A stretch of 64,000 nt of DNA from Vulcanimicrobiota bacterium (lineage in GTDB: Bacteria > Vulcanimicrobiota > Vulcanimicrobiia > Vulcanimicrobiales > Vulcanimicrobiaceae), in the NCBI GenBank assembly GCA_027452165.1, contig DAIDGX010000018.1, positions 1 through 64,000 of the forward strand, written 5' to 3'. Each line of letters opens with the position of its first letter. Positions within the stretch are counted from its first letter, which is position 1. The notes beneath the pieces are model-generated. The model was not told the origin of the DNA. It ran no database searches and worked only from the letters and a program-made list of their open reading frames with translations. Both the position numbers and the translations under genes were made by a program. This document shows, piece after piece, positions 59,139-64,000 of this stretch.

Positions 59139-60683
59139 ATGACGGCAACCATCGATCGCACCACGACGCTCTTCGATCTGAGCAAACTCGGGATCGAATC
59201 GCCGTTCCAGAAGCGGTACGACAACTACATCGGCGGCAAGTTCGTGCCGCCGGTCAAAGGTGAATATTTCCAGAACGTGAGTCCGGTCGTCGGCGCGCCG
59301 TATTGCGAGATCGCGCGCTCGACCGCGGAAGACATCGAGCTTGCGCTCGACGCGGCGCATGCCGCGCGCGAATCATGGGGGCACACGTCGGCGGCGGAAC
59401 GTTCGGTGATCCTCAACCGCATCGCCGACCGCATGGAAGGCAACCTCGCGCGCCTGGCGCTCGCCGAGACGATCGACAACGGCAAACCGATTCGCGAAAC
59501 GACCGCGGCGGATATCCCGCTCGCGATCGATCATTTCCGCTACTTCGCGGGCGTGATCCGCGCGCAGGAAGGCGGCATCAGCGAAGTCGATCGCGACACG
59601 GTCGCCTATCACTTCCACGAACCCCTCGGCGTCGTCGGGCAAATCATTCCCTGGAACTTCCCGATTCTGATGGCCACGTGGAAACTCGCGCCGGCGCTTG
59701 CGGCCGGAAACTGCGTTGTCATCAAACCGGCCGAGCAGACGCCCGCGTCGATCATGGTCTGGCTCGATCTGATCGCCGATCTGCTGCCGCCCGGCGTGCT
59801 CAACATCGTCAACGGCTTCGGGCTCGAAGCGGGCAAACCGCTCGCCTCGAACAAACGCATCGCGAAGATCGCGTTCACGGGCGAGACGACAACGGGCCGC
59901 TTGATCATGCAATACGCGTCGCAAAACTTGATTCCGGTCACGCTCGAGTTGGGCGGCAAATCGCCCAACATCTTCTTTAGCGACGTGATGGTGCACGATG
60001 ACGAGTTCCTCGATAAGGCACTCGAGGGCTTCGCGATGTTCGCGCTCAATCAGGGCGAGGTCTGCACCTGCCCGTCGCGCGCGCTCGTGCAGGAGTCGAT
60101 CTACGAAAAATTCATGGAGAGGGCCGTCGCGCGCGTAAAAAAGATTCGCCAGGGCAATCCGCTCGATCCGAGCACGATGATCGGCGCGCAAGCCTCGAGC
60201 GAGCAGATGGAAAAAATTCTCTCGTATCTCGATATCGGCCGCCAAGAGGGCGCCGAAGTGTTGACCGGCGGCAAACGCGCGTCGATCGACGGGCTCTTGA
60301 AAGACGGCTACTACATCGAGCCGACGGTCTTTGCGGGCCACAACAAGATGCGCGTCTTCCAAGAAGAGATCTTCGGGCCGGTCGTCTCGGTGACCACGTT
60401 CAAAGACGAAGCCGAAGCGCTCGCGATCGCGAACGACACGCTCTACGGCTTAGGCGCGGGCGTGTGGAGCCGCGACATCAACACGGCCTATCGCATGGGA
60501 CGCGGCATCGAAGCGGGTCGCGTGTGGACCAACTGCTATCATGCCTATCCCGCGCACGCGGCGTTCGGCGGATACAAGCACTCGGGTATCGGCCGCGAGA
60601 ATCACAAGATGATGCTCGATCATTATCAGCACACGAAGAACATGCTCGTGAGCTACAGCCCGAAGGCGTTAGGGTTCTTCTAA
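59139..60683 (+). CDS. Aldehyde dehydrogenase (acetaldehyde dehydrogenase ExaC/AldB type)
   Basis: 514 residues, NAD-dependent aldehyde dehydrogenase. Rossmann motifs [23 protein letters not shown] and FTGETTTGR, catalytic Glu in [12 protein letters not shown], catalytic Cys in [11 protein letters not shown] (near 311), and [10 protein letters not shown] are all present. The N-terminal [20 protein letters not shown] and the DUF779 gene immediately downstream place it in the ExaC/AldB/AcoD subfamily that oxidises acetaldehyde or other short aldehydes. ATG 59139 or GTG 59130; only the latter has GGAG at short distance, so three residues are uncertain. Confidence 0.92.
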   Translation: MTATIDRTTTLFDLSKLGIESPFQKRYDNYIGGKFVPPVKGEYFQNVSPVVGAPYCEIARSTAEDIELALDAAHAARESWGHTSAAERSVILNRIADRMEGNLARLALAETIDNGKPIRETTAADIPLAIDHFRYFAGVIRAQEGGISEVDRDTVAYHFHEPLGVVGQIIPWNFPILMATWKLAPALAAGNCVVIKPAEQTPASIMVWLDLIADLLPPGVLNIVNGFGLEAGKPLASNKRIAKIAFTGETTTGRLIMQYASQNLIPVTLELGGKSPNIFFSDVMVHDDEFLDKALEGFAMFALNQGEVCTCPSRALVQESIYEKFMERAVARVKKIRQGNPLDPSTMIGAQASSEQMEKILSYLDIGRQEGAEVLTGGKRASIDGLLKDGYYIEPTVFAGHNKMRVFQEEIFGPVVSVTTFKDEAEALAIANDTLYGLGAGVWSRDINTAYRMGRGIEAGRVWTNCYHAYPAHAAFGGYKHSGIGRENHKMMLDHYQHTKNMLVSYSPKALGFF

Positions 60684-60686
60684 CCG

Positions 60687-61067
60687 ATGGAGACGCGCAC
60701 GACGCGCGTGGAGGCGACGCCCGCGGCGCTCGAGTTGATCGAGCGCCTGCGGGCAAAGCACGGACCGCTGATGTTTCACCAGTCTGGCGGATGTTGCGAC
60801 GGGTCGTCGCCGATGTGCTATCCGCTCGGTGAATTCATGGTCGGCGGATCCGACGTGAAGCTCGGCGAGATCGGGGGCGCGCCGTTCTACATGAGCGAGG
60901 CGCAATTCGAGTATTGGCAGCACACCAAACTCGCGATCGACGTCGTCCCCGGCCGCGGCGGCATGTTCTCGCTCGAAAACCCCGAGGGCGTGCGCTTTCT
61001 CACGCGTTCGCGCCTCTACACCGAAGAGGAACGCGCGAATCTCGTCCCTATCGAGATTCCGACATGA
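60687..61067 (+). CDS. DUF779 protein associated with aldehyde dehydrogenase
   Basis: 126 residues of the DUF779 family, with HQSGGCCDGSSPMCYP near 29-44 holding three cysteines and one His, a possible metal or redox site, and the acidic FYMSEAQFEYWQHTKLAIDVVPGRGG typical of the family. DUF779 genes are nearly always next to exaC/aldB-type aldehyde dehydrogenases, as here (3-base gap); the biochemical role is unknown. Its end overlaps the convergent DJ-1/PfpI gene by 20 bases. Confidence 0.88.
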   Translation: METRTTRVEATPAALELIERLRAKHGPLMFHQSGGCCDGSSPMCYPLGEFMVGGSDVKLGEIGGAPFYMSEAQFEYWQHTKLAIDVVPGRGGMFSLENPEGVRFLTRSRLYTEEERANLVPIEIPT

Positions 61068-61728
61068 TGCTGCGAAGCAGCGCCGCGCGTTCGTCGTAGC
61101 GCGCCTGCGACGCGGCGCGCTGCCGATCCACGATCTCCGCGGGTGCCCCGCTCGGTTCTCCCGCGTCGAACGGCGGCGCCGGCGCGTATTGCAGCTTCAG
61201 CTGCGCCGCCTTCGCACGATCCTCGCCGACGAGCTCCGCCGCGAGCGCGAGACCGAAATCCATGCCGGCGGTCACACCGCCGCTCGTGATGCGATTGCGG
61301 TCGCGCACGTACCGCGCCTCGATCGGAATCGCGCCGACGATCGGCAGCAGATCCATGTAGCGCCAGTACGTCGCGGCGCGATAGCCGCGCAATAATCCCG
61401 CCGCGCCGATCACGAGCGCGCCGGTGCAGACCGACGTCACGTATGCGGCGCGCTCGCCGCGTTCGCGCAGAAAGCGCAGCGTCGCGGCGTCGCGCAGCGC
61501 GTGGCGAATGCCGTCGCCGCCCGGCACGAAGAGCACGTCGAACTCCGGGGCCGTCGCGAGATCGGCATCGGGCGTGAAGCGCACCTGCGGCCAGCCGTCG
61601 GGCGCGAGGGGCTCGCGCGAAGCCGCGATCGACATCGGCTCGAGCCCCTCGGTAGCGCCGAAAATTTCCAGGGGTCCGGCCACGTCGAGCAGCTGGAAGC
61701 CGGGAAAGATCAGCATTCCGATCCGCAT
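61048..61728 (-). CDS. DJ-1/PfpI family protein (isonitrile hydratase-like)
   Basis: 226 residues. GMLIFPGFQLLDVAGPLEIFG, FDVLFVPGGDGIRHAL and the nucleophile elbow VTSVCTGALVIGAAGLLRG (Cys near 101) match the class I glutamine-amidotransferase-like DJ-1/PfpI fold, closest to isonitrile hydratase InhA and the sensory half of AraC/GlpxA regulators. ATYWRYMDLLPIVGA and RITSGGVTAGMDFGLALAAELVG are the companion motifs. There is no DNA-binding domain, so it is a stand-alone enzyme. Its substrate could be an isonitrile, a thioester or an aldehyde adduct. It is convergent with the DUF779 gene. Confidence 0.85.
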   Translation of the reverse strand: MRIGMLIFPGFQLLDVAGPLEIFGATEGLEPMSIAASREPLAPDGWPQVRFTPDADLATAPEFDVLFVPGGDGIRHALRDAATLRFLRERGERAAYVTSVCTGALVIGAAGLLRGYRAATYWRYMDLLPIVGAIPIEARYVRDRNRITSGGVTAGMDFGLALAAELVGEDRAKAAQLKLQYAPAPPFDAGEPSGAPAEIVDRQRAASQARYDERAALLRSIMSESR

Positions 61729-61741
61729 GGCGCGTGTGCCG

Positions 61742-62392
61742 TTAGTTGCTGCTCGTCGTCGCCTGTGCTGCGGGCGAACTCTGCGCTGCGGCGTCTTTGA
61801 GGAACTTCACTTCGAGCGTGGTGCCGGGCTTCACGTCGATGTCGGTCTTCATCTCCTGCGAGAGGGCGTAGCCGCCGACCGCGCCCATCAGGCCGCCGTG
61901 CTTCTTGCCCGCTGCTTTTGCCGCGGCGTGACCCGCGATCGCTCCGCCGACCATCATGCCGACCGTGCGCAGCTTGTGCGACTTCGCGTCGAACGCTCCG
62001 AGCGAGACCAGCTGCACGTCGATCGGCGCGGTCGTGCCGTCGGGCATCTTGATGTCGTCGAAAACGATCGTCATTGCAGGCTTCTTCGCGAGCCCCGCCG
62101 CGGAGACGCCCTCGAGGTGGCCGTCGATCACGGCGCCGTGCAGCGCCGCATCCTTGTGCAGCAGCGTGTCGGTCTCGGTGAGTTGGAACGTCGTTCCGTC
62201 GGTGCTCTTCTTCGAGCTGAGCTCTTGCTGGAGTTTGCCGTAGAAGACGGTGCCCGCTTTGACGAGCACCGGGCCGTTTGCGGCGGTGGTCTCGCTTGCG
62301 GCGCTCTGCGTCGCGACGTTCGAGCTCTTACCGCAGGCGGCTAACGAGAGTCCGCAGAGCGCTGCCAGCGCCGCGCAGGTGAGTCGCTTCAT
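61742..62392 (-). CDS. Putative lipoprotein with glycine-rich segment
   Basis: 216 residues. MKRLTCAALAALCGLSLAAC is a lipoprotein signal with Cys at 20. A beta-rich domain follows (about 45-140, VFYGKLQQELSSKKSTDGTTFQL), then a Gly/Ala-rich stretch (TVGMMVGGAIAGHAAAKAAGKKHGGLMGAVGGYALSQ, about 143-180) resembling a glycine zipper, and a final beta strand with a Ser/Ala/Thr tail. GGAGGGACTT precedes the ATG. Glycine zippers often insert in or pack against membranes. I do not recognise a named family. It is divergent from korA. Confidence 0.72.
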   Translation of the reverse strand: MKRLTCAALAALCGLSLAACGKSSNVATQSAASETTAANGPVLVKAGTVFYGKLQQELSSKKSTDGTTFQLTETDTLLHKDAALHGAVIDGHLEGVSAAGLAKKPAMTIVFDDIKMPDGTTAPIDVQLVSLGAFDAKSHKLRTVGMMVGGAIAGHAAAKAAGKKHGGLMGAVGGYALSQEMKTDIDVKPGTTLEVKFLKDAAAQSSPAAQATTSSN

Positions 62393-62466
62393 AAGTCCCT
62401 CCGAGTATGCAAAAAATGTCGTAGCCCGTTATAACTCGGCCGGTTCGAAAGGGCTGCGGGCGGCAC

Positions 62467-62483
62467 CCCCTAAGCATTAGGGG
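62467..62483 (+). promoter_or_regulatory. Hairpin over the korA ribosome-binding site
   Basis: Perfect inverted repeat CCCCTAA-GCA-TTAGGGG, ending 2 bases before the korA ATG at 62486. The right arm contains the only Shine-Dalgarno-like run (AGGGG), so in RNA the hairpin would hide it. Confidence 0.55.
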
Positions 62484-62485
62484 TC

Positions 62486-64000
62486 ATGCAGCGCGTCATC
62501 AACGATTTCACGATCCGGGTTGCCACGGTCAACGGGTCGGGGAGCCAGTCCTCGAACCTCGTGCTGACCAACGCGATCTTCTCGCTCGGGGTCCCCGTCG
62601 CGCCTAAAAACGTCTTCCCCTCGAACATCGAGGGTCTGCCCACGTGGTTCGACGTGCGCGTCACGTCGAAGGGCTACCAGTGCCGCACGCGCGACATCGA
62701 CGTGCTCGTCGGGTTGAACGCGGCAACGTGGCGCACCGACGTCGCGAGCGTCAAGGCCGGCGGCACGATCGTCCACGAGGCGACCTATCCGGTCGCGGGC
62801 GAGACGCTGCGCGAAGATCTGACGTACTATGCCGTGCCGTTCAACGAACTCGCGAAAGCGAACTTCACCGACGGCAACCTGCGCAAGTATCTGTTGAACA
62901 TGATCTACGTCGGCGTGCTCGCGGAACTGCTCGGCATCGACGAAGCGACCATCGAGGCGGCAATCGGCAAGCAATTCAAGAGCAAGCCGAAGGCGCTCGC
63001 GACGAACATGGAAGCGGCGCGCATCGGCTTCGTATACGCGCGCGAACACCTCAAGAAGAACGATCCGTTTGCGATCGAGCGCATGAGCGGGAAGACCGAG
63101 GGCCGGCTCTTTATGGACGGCAATCGCGCCGCCGCGCTCGGCTGCATCATGGGCGGCTGCACCGTCGTCGCGTGGTACCCGATCACGCCGTCGTCGTCGC
63201 TCTGCGAGAACTTCATCGCGCTCGCCGAAAAGTATCGCGTCGACAAGGCGACGGGCGAAAAGAACGTCGCGATCGTGCAGGCCGAGGATGAACTCGCTGC
63301 GATCGGCATGGTGCTCGGCGCCGGCTGGGCCGGTGCGCGCTCGATGACCTCGACGTCGGGCCCGGGGCTCTCGCTGATGGCGGAGTGGGCGGGCTACGGA
63401 TACTATGCGGAGCTTCCCGCGGTGATCTTCGACGTGCAGCGCGCGGGCCCGTCCACCGGATTGCCGACGCGCACGATGCAGGGTGACGTGAGTTTTGCCT
63501 ACCATCTCTCGCACGGCGACACGAAGCACATCGTGCTGCTGCCCGCAACGGTCGCCGATGCCTACGAGATGGCGATGGAGGCGTTCGATTTGGCGGATCG
63601 CTTCCAAACGCCGGTCTTCGTGCTCTCCGATCTCGACCTCGGCATGAATTCGTGGATCACGGAACCGCTCGCGTATCCCGAGCAACCGTTCGATCGCGGC
63701 AAAGTGCTCTCGGCCGACGACCTCGCGAAAATCGACGCGTGGGGCCGCTATCGCGACGTCGATCACGACGGCATTCCCTATCGCACGCTCCCCGGAACCA
63801 ATCACGCGAACGCGGGCTATTTCACGCGCGGCACGGGGCACGACGAACAGGCGCGCTACTCGGAACTCCCCGACGTGTGGGAGCGCGGACTCGATCGCCT
63901 GATCCGCAAGCACGACACCGCGCGCACCGTGGTGCCGAAACCGGCGATCGAAGAGAGCGGAGCTCCCGTCGCGCTCCTCGCGTACGGCACGACCCACCAT
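62486..64000 (+). CDS. korA: 2-oxoacid:ferredoxin oxidoreductase, fused gamma-alpha subunit (3' truncated)
   Basis: The first 505 residues run to the window edge without a stop. N-terminal gamma domain (about 1-200) has IRVATVNGSGSQSSNLVLTNA and FPSNIEGLPTWFDVRVTSKGY. The alpha domain has AAALGCIMGGCTVVAWYPITPSSS (YPITPSS at 231), QAEDELAAIGMVLGAGWAGARSMTSTSGPGLSLM, and RAGPSTGLPTRTMQGD, close to 2-oxoglutarate:ferredoxin oxidoreductase KorA. It makes succinyl-CoA from 2-oxoglutarate, reducing ferredoxin, with a beta subunit expected next. It would pair with the citrate synthase seen at 45.7 kb in the TCA cycle. The start ATG is the first in frame after the hairpin. Confidence 0.92.
   Translation, partial: MQRVINDFTIRVATVNGSGSQSSNLVLTNAIFSLGVPVAPKNVFPSNIEGLPTWFDVRVTSKGYQCRTRDIDVLVGLNAATWRTDVASVKAGGTIVHEATYPVAGETLREDLTYYAVPFNELAKANFTDGNLRKYLLNMIYVGVLAELLGIDEATIEAAIGKQFKSKPKALATNMEAARIGFVYAREHLKKNDPFAIERMSGKTEGRLFMDGNRAAALGCIMGGCTVVAWYPITPSSSLCENFIALAEKYRVDKATGEKNVAIVQAEDELAAIGMVLGAGWAGARSMTSTSGPGLSLMAEWAGYGYYAELPAVIFDVQRAGPSTGLPTRTMQGDVSFAYHLSHGDTKHIVLLPATVADAYEMAMEAFDLADRFQTPVFVLSDLDLGMNSWITEPLAYPEQPFDRGKVLSADDLAKIDAWGRYRDVDHDGIPYRTLPGTNHANAGYFTRGTGHDEQARYSELPDVWERGLDRLIRKHDTARTVVPKPAIEESGAPVALLAYGTTHH

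Noticed and set aside
62477-64000. A 507-codon open frame on the minus strand at the right edge
   Set aside because: It is the antisense of the korA gene; the plus strand gives clear KorA motifs (YPITPSS, GPGLSL), while the minus frame is Arg/Asp-rich with no recognisable domain.

Overview
The window is a contiguous, gene-dense, high-GC piece of a bacterial chromosome. No intergenic gap exceeds about 220 bp, and I see no rRNA, tRNA, IS element, prophage or CRISPR array. The cell is diderm: it encodes LptC-, LptD- and LptF/G-type LPS export proteins, Lnt, several lipoproteins and a TonB-dependent receptor. Its peptidoglycan is probably of the meso-DAP type (MurE has DNPR). It also has a 2-oxoacid:ferredoxin oxidoreductase, KGG-repeat stress proteins and a CIRCE-controlled groESL. 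The mix of outer-membrane genes with a Gram-positive-like stress promoter and a high-GC genome suggests an uncultured diderm lineage such as Eremiobacterota (WPS-2). That placement is an inference from gene content, not a measured phylogeny.

Layout. 1-4.2 kb: 3' end of rpsA, coaE, a BsuPI-domain protein with a D-aminoacylase-like protein that lacks its metal ligands, and two KGG-repeat genes behind a sigma-B-like promoter. 4.2-12.6 kb: envelope genes (lipoproteins, lptC, lnt, lptD, lptF/G, lytic transglycosylase) and a His-rich NicO-type metal transporter. 12.6-22.6 kb: proline dehydrogenase coupled to a DapA-family enzyme, a VIT1-type transporter, a TonB receptor, arsC, a glycoside hydrolase family 1 protein carrying an inserted, circularly permuted solute-binding domain, and an SDR. 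22.6-26.4 kb: an NAD salvage operon (nadM-Nudix, nadV, nrtR) that looks more AT-rich than its surroundings.

26.5-41.6 kb: a dcw cluster in the order mraZ, rsmH, ftsL-like, ftsI, murE, murF, a CofE-family ligase, mraY, murD, ftsW, murG, murC, murB, ddl. Most neighbours overlap by 4-8 bases, so translation is probably coupled. ftsQ, ftsA and ftsZ do not follow. Instead come two tandem M61 metallopeptidases, then citrate synthase behind a hairpin-rich leader. 46.9-54.5 kb: a stalk-domain protein, alr, a sarcosine-oxidase-like flavoenzyme, an Lgt-like protein, and a radical SAM protein of the tetraether-synthase (MJ0619/Tes) type set among small membrane proteins.

54.5-64 kb: groES-groEL, a MASE1-type/degenerate GGDEF/EAL protein, an aldehyde dehydrogenase with its DUF779 partner, a DJ-1/PfpI protein, a lipoprotein, and a 3'-truncated KorA whose start is preceded by a perfect hairpin.

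The most unusual object is the GH1 gene at 19624-21759. A solute-binding domain has been opened in the middle of its first lobe, rejoined tail-to-head, and inserted in frame into the glycosidase barrel, with a 7-bp direct repeat at the two junctions. Its architecture is that of a ligand-gated enzyme.
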